Shown one piece after another: positions 38,127 through 48,000 of a stretch of DNA of 64,000 nt; positions within the stretch are counted from its first letter, which is position 1, and every line of letters begins with the position of its first letter. Below the pieces are notes generated by a model, which did no database searches, was not told the DNA's origin, and saw only the letters and a list, made by a program, of their open reading frames with translations. Source of the stretch: JAJDAT01 sp964344185 (lineage in GTDB: Bacteria; Nitrospinota; Nitrospinia; Nitrospinales; JAJDAT01); assembly GCA_964344185.1 (NCBI GenBank), contig CAYFMN010000003.1, forward strand, positions 124,001 to 188,000. The letters run 5' to 3'. Made by a program: the position numbers and the translations under genes.

Positions 38127-38177
38127 TTTTACACCTATAATTTAATTAGATAGGACTTTCAATTTCAAGGGAAAGGG

Positions 38178-38279
38178 TTAGAAGAAATTTATTGCTATCC
38201 ATACTAATAAGGCTGAAAAAACCGATAGAGAAAAAATAATAACCAAGCTTAATAAGAAGTCATTATTTTTAGGGTTCAT
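38178..38279 (-). CDS. Putative 33-residue single-helix membrane protein
   Basis: ATG at 38277-38279 reading MNPKNNDFLLSLVIIFSLSV and on to a stop at 38178. A polar N-terminus then about 22 hydrophobic residues with one Trp, typical of bacterial small membrane proteins. An AGGTAAG sequence lies 5-10 bases upstream. Not proven. Confidence 0.45.
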   Translation of the reverse strand: MNPKNNDFLLSLVIIFSLSVFSALLVWIAINFF

Positions 38280-38366
38280 AAACTTACCTGTCTTCGGTTC
38301 ATCGGTTAAAAGGCGCGTTGCATAAAATTATGACAAGCGGAAGAGTTTTATAAGGAGAATTTCATA

Positions 38367-38437
38367 TTAATTCCACGAGGAATTAATACTAGAGCTTAGG
38401 TATTTCCCCCCCCAAATAAAATACCTAAGCGCTAGTA
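38367..38437. repeat. Two adjacent hairpins in non-coding DNA
   Basis: First, ATTAATTCC (38367-38375) with GGAATTAAT (38380-38388), 4-base loop. Second, ACTAGAGCTTAGGTATTT (38389-38406) with its complement at 38420-38437, one mismatch in 18, enclosing a C8-rich loop. No T-run follows either. Could be an RNA element, mobile-element end or protein-binding site. Confidence 0.6.
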
Positions 38438-38685
38438 ATAGTTTGTGACTCTAAGATTAATGGAGGATTAATAAAAAATTAATAAAGATTAATAATTCTT
38501 TTGAGATGATCTAAAAGATAATTTCTAAAGAAAAGGAAAAGAAGGAGAGTGGTAAAAATCAGGGAAGTTGGGGAGATTCTTGACGGGAAGTTTTTCTAAA
38601 AGTATCTTTAACCTTTTTAGCCCACACGGACTATTTTTGCTTGGCGAGGAATGCTTCTTTTAATTTCATCTAGCCGGTTCTCCCC
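38438..38685. other. AT-rich non-coding stretch
   Basis: No gene or clear signal between the paired hairpins and the collagen-like gene's terminator. Confidence 0.4.
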
Positions 38686-38729
38686 AAAAAAAAACAGCCC
38701 ATCAATTCTGAAAGTGGAATGATGGGCTG
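38686..38729 (-). terminator. Rho-independent terminator of the collagen-like gene
   Basis: CAGCCCATCA (38695-38704) pairs with TGATGGGCTG (38720-38729). On the minus strand the stem is followed by nine T (38686-38694), 30 bases past the stop at 38759. Confidence 0.85.
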
Positions 38730-38758
38730 GGTTATGACCGCTGGATTATCTGGAAAAA

Positions 38759-39706
38759 CTAGGGCTCGATTTCCTCTACCTGTAACATGAATGGCATATC
38801 GAAATTCCCTATACTGGTGGTTTGGAAGTTGCCGTTAAAATTTTCTTCATGGCTTAGAACCCGGAGACTGTAATTCCCCGCCGCAAGAAACGAAGCATTT
38901 GTGCCTAAAACCTGCGTATCCAAAACAAAATGTACCGTTTTGGGCTCCGCTGAAAAAGTGGAAAAGGAACTGCCGCTCAAATGCTGAACCATACGGCGAA
39001 TAAAAGCAGGTTCTACAGGAAGAGCGATCTCCGTTCCACCGGTAAGGTCTGTCAAAATAAACTGAAGAGATAAAGTGGTGGTCGAACGCAGACCTTCCAC
39101 CTTGATAAAATCGTAGTAGGTGAATCGCAATATGGAGGTACCGGATTGTTTGGTGTAGTTCAGCGTTCTTTCGGGAATATCTGCAAAGGTTCCGGTGTTT
39201 GCAGGAGGAATAAATATTTGATTAGGTTTCTTGGATAAATAAGTGAGCTTTGGCCCTCCTCCTCCCCCTGAGCCTGGCGGACCCTCTGGACCTTCAGGCC
39301 CTGGTGGGCCTTGTGGGCCTTCGGGGCCTGGGGGACCTTCAAGCCCATCCGCGCCTTGAGGACCCATGGGCCCTTGTAATCCTATTAGTCCTTGTGGACC
39401 AGGGGGACCTTGTGGGCCAGGGTTGCCTTGAGGTCCGGTAGCGCCGTCTAGTCCATCGGCTCCGGCGGGACCCTGCGGACCTATCGGGCCGATGGGTCCG
39501 GGATCGCCTTTCGGCCCCTGGGGGCCAGGGTTTTGTTCTAGTTCATTGATTTGGTTTTGTAAATCTCGTAATTTCTTTTTGATCTTTTTTATTTGAGAAG
39601 GAATGCCGCGGTCCTTGCGGTCATCGTCTTTCGCAAGAACCAGAGATGCAAAACAAACTGAAGTAATGAAGAAAAAAATTATGAATATGGAAATGAATCG
39701 ACGCAT
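38759..39706 (-). CDS. Collagen-like triple-helix repeat protein
   Basis: 315 residues. Signal peptide (about 1-25, ending VLAK), a short coiled-coil trimerisation segment (about 37-57, IKKIKKKLRDLQNQI), then 28 uninterrupted Gly-X-Y triplets from residue 61 to about 144, ending in a Gly-rich hinge. A C-terminal beta-rich domain (about 155-315) completes a stalk-and-head layout. Pro is common at X, and Asp/Glu/Lys are placed to make salt bridges. It is likely surface-exposed, as in bacterial adhesins. It has a dedicated terminator. Confidence 0.85.
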   Translation of the reverse strand: MRRFISIFIIFFFITSVCFASLVLAKDDDRKDRGIPSQIKKIKKKLRDLQNQINELEQNPGPQGPKGDPGPIGPIGPQGPAGADGLDGATGPQGNPGPQGPPGPQGLIGLQGPMGPQGADGLEGPPGPEGPQGPPGPEGPEGPPGSGGGGGPKLTYLSKKPNQIFIPPANTGTFADIPERTLNYTKQSGTSILRFTYYDFIKVEGLRSTTTLSLQFILTDLTGGTEIALPVEPAFIRRMVQHLSGSSFSTFSAEPKTVHFVLDTQVLGTNASFLAAGNYSLRVLSHEENFNGNFQTTSIGNFDMPFMLQVEEIEP

Positions 39707-40436
39707 GAGAAGTTTCCTCTATATGGACAAGCGGTAATCGCCAAGTATAAGCTCAAAAATAGTTTCAACGATTTTATGGATAGACCAAAATTCTGTAAAT
39801 GTTTTGCCGCACTCTGTAGATCCCGTAAATACTTTGTGAATCGGGCCTCAAATTAATAGGACAAAATTCAAATCAAAGGTTCTTACATTTCAGAGTCTCA
39901 ATTTCTACATGAATGACCTACCCTTATTCGCCATTAGCAATATGTGTACCTTTTAGTGTAAAAAGCTAAAAGGTACTTTCTGTTAAACTTTCTGATGGAA
40001 GGAGAGTTGTCATGAGGAAGGAAGTATCGAGCGTCAGACCCGGAAGCCGTGTTAATGGAATAAGAAACTAACTCTCCAATGTCACTCGACCTAAAAAAAT
40101 TGCCACTCTGAGCGTATAACGAGCTTTACCAGTTAATTTAAAAAGGAACTGGAGTTTTAAAGTTCCCTCTCGCGTGTCATTCAGAACCGATATTTTAATA
40201 TTGGTGAAGAATCTCGCCTCGATTCAATAAACCAAACTCCTTTTCCTTAGGAGGTTCTCGAAGGGGCAACCGCCTGTAGGACCATTGTTTCCTCATAGTT
40301 CTTAGGCATATAAGGCAATACAAATCGATTTTCTGTCGGGAAGTAACATTTTGATCCAAAAATCTCACTATGAAACAACCTAAAATTTCTTTTTGAGAAG
40401 GGCAAGCTATTACAATTTTTAATTGGATTATCGCTA
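39707..40436. other. Non-coding region with a hairpin and a very short ORF
   Basis: About 730 bases. GTACCTTTTAG/CTAAAAGGTAC is an 11-bp stem with a 9-base loop (39946-39976). A 19-codon frame (40012-40071) has a strong GGAAGGAG ribosome site and begins MRKEVSSVRPGSRVNGIRN, but is too short to judge. Longer minus-strand frames at 40195-40471 look like shadows. Confidence 0.4.
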
Positions 40437-41045
40437 TTAAGGCAAGGCAGTGAAGCATCGACCCCACTCAATTAGAAGGGAATCCTTATGACCATTTTTA
40501 GGTTTTAAGGATACATTTTCGTGGAAAAAGTTTAGATGATAAATTCCATCAGGAGTGAATACGATATCGGGAACAAAAGAGGTATTTTTACATGAAATTT
40601 TAACGACCCAAGATTCATCCTTTTCCTTTACATAGCTCTCAATGCATTTCCCGCCAACCATAGAAGACTCTTCGCCAAATACAATGTGATTAATACATAC
40701 TTCATGGGAACCTTGTATCGTTTCTTCGTCTTCAATGGATCTTTTATAAATATTCTTCGATATGAAATTTCGATCGGGATTTAAATCAAATCCTAAACAG
40801 CCTTTAGTCGGTTCTAATTTCTTTAGAACGTGTTTTATATTTTCAAAAGTTACTTTATGGTATTTACCATTTTGCCATTTAAAGCCCGACCTCATTTCTG
40901 ATTTGCAAATAATTTCAGCTCCAACAGGAATCAAAGGCATACCAAGCGACATTGCTTTTTCAGTACTCCAATCATCTTTGGCGTAAGCATTACTAACCAG
41001 GAAACCAGCGATCAATAACGCAATGAATAGGAACTTTTTAGTCAT
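40437..41045 (-). CDS. Secreted hypothetical protein
   Basis: 202 residues from the ATG at 41045, chosen because it gives a clean signal peptide (MTKKFLFIALLIAGFLVSNA, cleavage near AYAKDD). Six cysteines in the mature part suggest disulfides. No recognised family; the C-terminal region has alternating strands (VVKISCKNTSFVPDIVF). It stands alone upstream of the tRNA-linked hot spot. Confidence 0.6.
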   Translation of the reverse strand: MTKKFLFIALLIAGFLVSNAYAKDDWSTEKAMSLGMPLIPVGAEIICKSEMRSGFKWQNGKYHKVTFENIKHVLKKLEPTKGCLGFDLNPDRNFISKNIYKRSIEDEETIQGSHEVCINHIVFGEESSMVGGKCIESYVKEKDESWVVKISCKNTSFVPDIVFTPDGIYHLNFFHENVSLKPKNGHKDSLLIEWGRCFTALP

Positions 41046-41170
41046 TATTAATGTGTGGGGCTTCAAATGAATTTCTACCGAAGTTTTTTTAGCTAAGAGA
41101 AACTTATTAATATTCCTTTGATAATGATTTTACAAGTTTAATTTTAGCTTTAAAACGCATTGATTTTACG

Positions 41171-41192
41171 GAAGCCGACGAGCGGAATTGAA
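41171..41192 (-). repeat. tRNA-Thr 3'-end fragment (outermost att remnant)
   Basis: 22 bases, GAAGCCGACGAGCGGAATTG plus AA, matching the 3' end and flank of tRNA-Thr at 52234-52255 with one mismatch (41181). Same orientation as the tRNA. Probable left boundary of an old insertion. Confidence 0.65.
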
Positions 41193-41338
41193 GCCTCGTT
41201 TAATATTGGTATGGTAGTTTTATCGTCAAAAGCCATTTTACATCCGCTGGTTGTTTTGTGGATTGTATTGGTAGTTGGTTCCGCTGGGCTGCGCGTTGTT
41301 TGATTGCGGGCTAAAAGAAGAGGGCGTACAATTAGCGT

Positions 41339-41548
41339 ATGGCTAAAACCGTTAACAAAATTGAGTTGGAGCGTGCGCTTCGGGAAGAATGTGAGTTATC
41401 CGGTATGGACTACGATGAGCTTATGATTGAGACCTATAAGGGAGCTTTGGCCGGAATGCGATTTGAACGCCGCCGCAAGGCGATTCAACCCGCTGTAAAA
41501 GCGTCGGGTATGCCTGTGGGAGATGAATATCTCGAACAAAATTCGTGA
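41339..41548 (+). CDS. Antitoxin-like small protein upstream of a PIN toxin
   Basis: 69 residues, helical, with a basic C-terminal half. It overlaps the PIN-domain frame by 4 bases (GTGA), the usual arrangement of type II toxin-antitoxin genes. The N-terminal ELERALREECELSGMDYDEL helix pair could be a DNA-binding or dimer unit. Not assigned to a named antitoxin family. Confidence 0.55.
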   Translation: MAKTVNKIELERALREECELSGMDYDELMIETYKGALAGMRFERRRKAIQPAVKASGMPVGDEYLEQNS

Positions 41549-41910
41549 GAATTTTGTTCGATACGAACATACTCGTAAGCGCGTATACCGATTCATATGG
41601 CAAAGGCGTTTGTTATAAATTAACGGATATTACTTTACGATCTCCCCGTCATTAGTTGGTTGTTGCAGACATTGTCCTCAAGGAATTTGAGCGGGTTATG
41701 TCTTCCAGCTTTAAAGTGGCCGTCGCCGATATAGAGGCGATCCTTTTTGACCTCAATGAAGAAGAAGTGGTACCCACTTCAAAGATGCCTGCCCCTGTAT
41801 CTGTCCGCGATCCTGATGACGCGCTCGTGCTTGCTTCTGCGCTAGAAGCGCAGGCGGATATTCTCGTAACAGGCGACAAAGATCTGCTGACACTAGGGGA
41901 TTTCCATTAA
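41545..41910 (+). pseudogene. PIN-domain toxin with an in-frame nonsense codon
   Basis: Starts GTG at 41545 (RILFDTNILVSAY, the first acidic residue of the PIN site). It runs to TAG at 41653-41655, then continues in the same frame with LVVADIVLKEFERV (second acidic residue) and DPDDALVLASALEAQADILV with GDKDLL (third and fourth). Family members usually have Glu after the equivalent His, so GAG to TAG explains the stop. Intact members are site-specific RNases inhibited by the antitoxin. As read here the product is a 36-residue fragment, so the toxin should be dead unless the stop is a read error or suppressed. Confidence 0.75.
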
Positions 41911-41962
41911 GCCTCTTTCCTTCAACCTAGATAAAATATTACCGGTTTAACGTATGGAATTT

Positions 41963-42062
41963 AAGGGAGCCTCTAAAATTCAGATTTGCCAGGAAACTGG
42001 CTCTTAAATTTAAGGACTGGGCAATAGCAGACCGGCAAAAATGCCAATTATTTGAAGACTCT
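41963..42062 (+). repeat. Palindromic interspersed repeat, copy D
   Basis: AGGGAGCCTCTAAAATTCAG at the left, CCAATTATTTGAAGACTC at the right, core GGCTCTTAAATTTAAGGACT. It lies between the PIN pseudogene and the ZIP-like gene. Confidence 0.8.
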
Positions 42063-42189
42063 TTTTGCCTCATTTTTTTTAGAGGGATTTTTTCCTAAGT
42101 ATAGAGAAGAAAAGCTGATATAACTCATCCTAATAGTAATGGATAGTTTTTACCCCCTATTCCACTAACCAAAACATGGAATAACACCA

Positions 42190-43524
42190 ATGGAATTTCC
42201 CGTAGGAGCGTCGGCCTTTTTATGGGGAATATTTAGTTCTATCTCTTTGCTGATAGGCGCGGCAATGGGTATATGGTTAAAGCCGGGTAGAAAAATTAAC
42301 GCGGTATTCATGTCTTACGGCGCGGGCGCTCTTCTATTTGCGCTGACAATCGAATTATTCGGTCACGTTCCTCACCATGTCGATTCGCACGGTCAAGCCA
42401 GTCTGATTGCCGCCCTTATTGGCGCAATCGCCGGAGGACTGCTCTTCGATTTCCTCAATAACCTCCTAAATAATAAAGGGGCTTTTCTTCGCAACCTCTC
42501 CACCGCTCGACAATATATCAGCCTTTTAAGGTTTACCCGCAAGAGTAAATTGATCGAACAACTTTCAAAAATAGAGATATTCCGCTACGTTCCCCCAAAA
42601 AAAATTGCCACTCTGGTCAGCCGAATCAAAAAAGGCCGATACAAATCGGGCGAAATGATCTTTTCGCAGGGGGACGAACCAAAAGAACTCTATTTTGTTT
42701 GCGATGGCGAAGTGGATATTGTTTTACATAAAAATAAAAATGAAGAAAAAAAACATTGGCTACTTTGAAAGCTGGCGACACTTTTGGAGAAATCGGCGTA
42801 CTTGGAAATTTTCCTCGCACTGCAGACGCGGTTGCCAATACCGACTTGCATGTTTACCGAATCAGCCGGGAAGACGTTCAAGAGATCATGAAAAATTGCA
42901 TGGAACTCAAAACAGCGCTTGAAGAATTAAGCGCAGAGCGAATTGATTCCGATTTGATAAAGGATCCGGATATAAATCTCGAATGGAAAGATCAATCCCT
43001 GCGCCATCTTGAAGACACCTCGTCGTCGGTAAGTCTTGAGGAAATAAACGAAGAAACCAAAGGAGCCGTCGGCGGAGCCGGTTTAGCGATCTGGCTGGGT
43101 ATTCTTCTTGACGGCATTCCGGAATCGCTGGTTATCGGAATGCTGGCGGCGAGCGAGTCTGGAATAAGCGTGGCGTTTGTCGCCGGAGTGTTCCTCGCAA
43201 ATTTCCCGGAAGCGATGTCGAGCGCGTTGAGCATGAGATCGCAGGGGATGAAATTATTTAAAATCTACACGATGTGGTTTTCCATTGTTTTGGTAACGGG
43301 TATCGGAGCGTTTTTTGGAGCCACTTTATTCCCGCCCGAACCAACGGGAAATCTTTTCCTNNNNNNNNNNTATAGTAGGAATCGAAGCTCTAGCGGCTGG
43401 GGCGATGCTGACCATGATCGCCGAGACCATGTTGCCGGAAGCTTTTGAACAAGGCGGTTCCATTATCGGCCTTTCGACCCTTGGAGGCTTCCTCTCAGCC
43501 TTGGTAATCAAAGTAATCGGCTGA
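42190..43524 (+). CDS. ZIP-family metal transporter with inserted cyclic-nucleotide-binding domain; frameshift and gap
   Basis: One gene in three pieces. Three N-terminal helices (about 8-90) contain the ALTIELFGHVPHH segment. A soluble domain (about 120-250) has the cyclic-nucleotide-binding fold: KSGEMIFSQGDEPKELYFVC, then GDTFGEIGVLGNFPRTADAV (phosphate-binding-cassette region). After it come the remaining helices, including ILLDGIPESLVIGM, the HxxPE-like metal site seen here as DGIPE. The cNBD sits in the cytoplasmic TM3-TM4 loop of the ZIP fold. The frame breaks at an A8 tract (42746-42753); nine A would restore it. A second break is the N-run at 43361-43370. Confidence 0.75.
43361..43370. 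other. Assembly gap (10 N)
   Basis: Ten N inside the ZIP-like gene. The frame changes across it, so true length is unknown. Confidence 0.95.
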
Positions 43525-43619
43525 TCTTCTTAACGCCAGTTTTTAGGGAAAACTGTTTTTTGTTATTATTCAGGTAGAAATATAGCGAGGCCAGTTTGAA
43601 TTAAAATCTGGTTATTAAA

Positions 43620-44258
43620 TTGAAAAATACTCTAAAGTCTTTATCGTTTTCAACCTCGACTCGTCTTCTCAAAGGTTTCGCCGCTTCAATTTTACCGGAA
43701 ATCCAATCTCTAAAATTAAAAGAATGGGATAATGGATTGGAAGCGTTTATCACTGAATATCAAGAAGAGGGCGCCGTTCTTACGTTTTTTGATCCTCTCT
43801 ATTTTAAAAATAAATCACGTTACAAAGTTGGGCGGGAATATGAGTTTTCTTTAGCGGGCCTTGGTTATCAAATAAACTCTGCTGAAGGTAAAACTATTGA
43901 GTTGCCAGAACGCGAGGATTCTAAATTCCTGAGAAAACAACTGGCAGGAAGCGAAGAAAAAGCTGAAAACTTTGAATCCATTAAGCTGAATCTGGAGGGA
44001 ATGGCCGCGATATTCCCCACGGGCGAATCGGAGGACGAATATGGTTTTTCTGGTCCAGTTAAAGAGGTAGGCGCCTTCGAATTTAGAAATACTGAGTTCT
44101 ATCGATTCAAAATAACCATTGCTCGAACAATGGACTCCGAACAGGATTTAGATATTAATGTCTATTTCAGAAAATCATTATTTGAAAATCGGGTTTTGCC
44201 TCAAAGAGGTGAAAATATTGAAGGAGCTATTTGGTTACAGGGTTATCTGGCAGATTAG
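43620..44258 (+). CDS. Hypothetical protein
   Basis: 212 residues, TTG start, no clear ribosome site. Soluble, acidic, likely beta-rich in its second half (GAFEFRNTEFYRFKITIAR). I do not recognise it. It is the last gene before the gap and the tRNA-fragment att site, so it belongs to the accessory region. Confidence 0.55.
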   Translation: MKNTLKSLSFSTSTRLLKGFAASILPEIQSLKLKEWDNGLEAFITEYQEEGAVLTFFDPLYFKNKSRYKVGREYEFSLAGLGYQINSAEGKTIELPEREDSKFLRKQLAGSEEKAENFESIKLNLEGMAAIFPTGESEDEYGFSGPVKEVGAFEFRNTEFYRFKITIARTMDSEQDLDINVYFRKSLFENRVLPQRGENIEGAIWLQGYLAD

Positions 44259-44379
44259 AATGATGTATTAAAAAACGCTCAAATTGTAATTTTCTCTCGA
44301 TTTGCTGACTGAGGTAGAGTAGCGAAGTTTATTATAGTATTAGTAGGTCCCATTTCACCGTAATTGATAAACGTCAGCT

Positions 44380-44389
44380 NNNNNNNNNN
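44380..44389. other. Assembly gap (10 N) beside the left island end
   Basis: Ten N 30 bases outside the tRNA-fragment repeat. Missing sequence here could hide a recombinase gene or more element DNA. Confidence 0.95.
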
Positions 44390-44419
44390 GAATATGTTCT
44401 TTTTATATTTTTTAAGTGG

Positions 44420-44464
44420 AGCCGACGGGCGGAATTGAACCGCCGACCTACTGATTACGAATCA
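44420..44464 (-). repeat. Left att repeat (tRNA-Thr 3' half)
   Basis: 45 bases identical to 52235-52279: acceptor 3' strand, T arm and the 3' half of the anticodon arm. It cannot fold as a tRNA. Confidence 0.9.
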
Positions 44465-44500
44465 AAAACGGCTTAATTTTATAACTTCTTGATGTATAGG

Positions 44501-44611
44501 TGGTTTCCTTCATCTGTTAATTTTTCAATGAGTTAATAGCATTTTATAAATTCCATTGATTCTATTAATTCTATTGTTGTGGTTAATTTCTATCAAGGTT
44601 TTATCAAGGTT
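44501..44611. repeat. Island end repeat S (left copy)
   Basis: 111 bases similar to 52079-52189, starting TGGTTTCC and ending with a direct repeat TATCAAGGTTTTATCAAGGT. It lies 56 bases from the conserved GACCTACTGATT of the att fragment, the same distance as in the right copy. It could hold recombinase arm sites. Confidence 0.65.
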
Positions 44612-45019
44612 ATAATCGGAATTCCAAAAAATTTCTAAGCTAATCAAAGCTGAATTAAAAGGAATAAGTCCCCCTTACCTAGCTTTTGTTAGAAACCTCA
44701 ACTGATACTTAGAATATACTAATTATGTTTAATCGAGACAATTGATCCACTAAGCAAAAATAGCGATTAAATAATTGAAACAAGTTCATACTAGAACGCA
44801 TCCCACCAAATTGGAAAGACCTGAGATGTTTGACGAAATAAATACGAATCAGTGAGTGAGCAATAGCACTAATTTTCTCATGCAAAATATTTAATATAGA
44901 CCTAGAATTGGGATAGTTTTCTAGAGAAATTATTAGAAATTACTATAAAACCCTATGGAACAAAGTTATTATTTAATAACCTTTGTTTTCGTAATTTCAA
45001 ACAGTTTTTCAAGTCTTAT
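44612..45019. other. Leader region of the STAND operon
   Basis: About 400 AT-rich bases with no gene. It must carry the promoter for the defence-like operon; I see no near-consensus pair. Confidence 0.4.
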
Positions 45020-48000
45020 TTGGTTTATAGAAAAATTATCCCCGTGCATAGTGATATTGATAAAGTTCGAGCTAGTAATGAAGGCCATGCTTTTCATGTT
45101 ATTTGGACTGCAAGGAGATGTTTGCGATTAATACAACCACTTAATGACTTGGTTGCAGTTGTTGTTGAAGGTATTAGTCCTCTTGACACAGCTAAGTCAA
45201 AAGAAGGAATTCTCAAGGCAGATACTGCTGAATATTATGGGAGTGAAGACTTTAAAGATTCCAGAAAGTTTATTTTAGCTCAACTAAAATATTCGCCCAG
45301 TGCTTCCAATAACCCTTGGACGGCTAGTGGAGTTGAGGATACATTTAAAGCTTTTGCAAAAGATTTTAATAAGAAATGCAATAAATTTGGAGAAGCCCAA
45401 GTAAAAGCAAAAGCTCAGTACGTGTTTGTTACCAATCGCCCTGTTGCAGATAGTTTAAACAAAGCATTAGAAGCTGCCCGCACTAGTAGACCATTAAGCG
45501 GGCATGCAGAAAAGGCCTTGGTTAGATTAGAAAAAGCTGCTTCTTTATCTCAAGAGAGATTTAAACTTTTTAGTGAGTTGTTTGAAATATGGGCTAATGA
45601 AAAAGATCGACCTGAACAGGAGTACCAACTGACAAATGAAATTAGTCAGTACCTCCCAGGGCAAGATACCCTTGCTTCCAAAAGTCTTGAAGACTTTATT
45701 CGAAAAAAAGGACTACTTACCGATAACAGAGAACCAGTTCGTCGTCATGATATATTAAGGTTGCTTGGAATCCCTTCAGAAAGCGATTTACTTCCTGCCC
45801 AACCTTCTCCTGCCTTTCAACTACCGAAAAATTATGTTCCACGAATTCAGGAACAAGAAATAGTTAATAAAATCATTAATAAAGAAGGACCAATAATAAT
45901 CCATGCATCTGGGGGAATGGGTAAATCAATATTAGCTTTACGGCTTCCTCATTTAATGCCAAATGGATCTGAATCAGTTGTATTTGATGGTTTTGCCGAT
46001 GGTCTCTACCGAGATCCAAGTAAACCAAGACACAAATATGATCGGGGATTAATCCAAATTGCTAACGAGTTGGCTGTTAAAGGACTTTGTGATCCTTTTC
46101 TTCCTTCTTCCAATGCTGATAAAGGCAAGTATATCTCAGCTTTTCTCCATAGACTTTCTCAAGCTGTTCAATCTATAAAAAATAAAAATTCGAATGCAAT
46201 TGTTTTAGTGGTAATAGATGCTGCTGACAATTTGCAAATGGGATCTGAATTAGAAGATCCAAATGCAAACTCATTTTCAAAAGATTTGTTAATAACAAAA
46301 TTTCCACCTGATTGCAAATTAGTTGTTTTGGCAAGAAGTGAGCGAGTTGAGTCGCATCTATGTCCATTTTCATCCATCGAAAGAATTCAACTAAAACCAT
46401 TTATGTTTGAGGAAACAGCGCAATTTCTGAAAAGCGCTTATCCCAAAGTCAATGATGAATCAGTTAGAGAATTTCATCGAATGACTAGCGCAAACCCCAG
46501 AGTACAATTCAACGCACTTAACCGAGATAAAGAATTTGAAGCTATGATGCGCCGTCTTGGTCCCAGCCCTCTTGGGATAAATGAAATGATTGCTCAACAA
46601 CTTGAAAACGCTGTTTCCAAAGTTCGCGATAACGCAGCTTCAAAAGAACAAATTGATACTCTATGTATTGCATTAGCAGCTTTGCCACCTTTAGTCCCAA
46701 TTTCTATTCTTTCAAAAGCTGCCAATGTTACTGAGGAATTGGTCTATAGCTTCATTTCTGACATCGGTCATTATCTAATGGAACTTGATGGAGCTCTTCA
46801 TTTTCGAGATGAGCCTGTTGAAACGTGGTTTCGGAACAAATTTGCTCAACCTAATTACTACAATGAATTAATTTCTGCCTTACAACCTTTTCAAAATAAT
46901 TCTTATGTAGCCTCTGCTTTTCCAAAACTATTATGGCAAGCGGGGCAAATGGATCAATTAATGAAACTTGCTTTAAGTGATGAAGGCCTTCCCTCTAACA
47001 ACCACGTTGAGAAACGAAGAATTGTATTACGAAGAGTTCAATTTGCGCTCAAGGCTGCCATTCATAAAAAACGCTATTTGGATATTATTAAATTATCTAT
47101 CCGGGCAGGTGAAGAGGTTGCCGGTAACGATAGGGAAGCTAACCTTTTGCTTGAGAATCATGATCTAGTTTCTGTTCTTTTTGGTGCAAAAAGGGCTCAA
47201 GAAATTGTTTTTCGTTTCCACTCTAAAGAATGGTTAGGGTCAGGGTTTGCTTATGGAGCAGCAATTTTAGCAGGAGAGTCTGCTTGCCAAGGAGAATCTC
47301 GCAACATGCTCCGTTGTGCTGAAGAATGGCTCAATCATTGGTCTAAGCTATCCCAAGAAGAAAGAGAAAAACAATCTGTAAATAACGATGATATTGCAGC
47401 AATGGCTATGGCTCATCTATTTCTCCATGGTCCCAGAGAAATGGTTAACCAATTAGGTCGTTGGAAGCCTTCTACCATATCATTTAGAGCAGGAAAGATT
47501 ATTATAAGCCGACTTGTTGATGCAGGGAAATATGATTTAGTTAATCAAATAGCTAATTTTTCCAAAAAGAATCCTTTTTTAGTCTTAGCAATTACTAATG
47601 AAATGGCCAAAATTGGGAAAACTTTACCTAAAGAACCTATCCATGCTGCCATCAAATTGCTTCTAAGTGGAGACCCAGTTAAAGTCGATTTTTCGGATAG
47701 TTTTAATCCTGATGGGCTTTCAAATTCAATAATTAGCCTTGCTGAAGCTGGAGCTCAATTAAAAATTCCAAAAAGAACATTAATGCGATTTTTGAATAGA
47801 TATATACCTGAGATTCCACAGACCAGACTTTCAGCTGATTACAATAAACAGCGAGATTCCATTCTTCGCTTTTATTGCCTTAAAACTGCTCTAAATGGAA
47901 AAGAAATTGAAATACTGGATTTAGCAACTAAAACAATTAAAGACACTATAACTAAAAATGGCGGTGAGCACGATCGAGAGGTCAGCGAGTTTAAAGAAGT

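Noticed and set aside
39160..39441. Frames over the collagen-like gene on other strands
   Set aside because: They mirror the GC-rich Gly-X-Y repeat and have no independent signals.
40195..40471. Two overlapping minus-strand frames before the secreted hypothetical gene
   Set aside because: They overlap each other and the start of the real gene's end region, with weak starts; no support from sequence.
28458..42062. CRISPR array made of the ~100-bp repeats
   Set aside because: Copies are kilobases apart, longer than CRISPR repeats, in both orientations, and no cas genes are present.
44420..44464. Second functional tRNA-Thr gene
   Set aside because: Only the 3' half is present; the 5' acceptor strand, D arm and the rest of the anticodon stem are missing.
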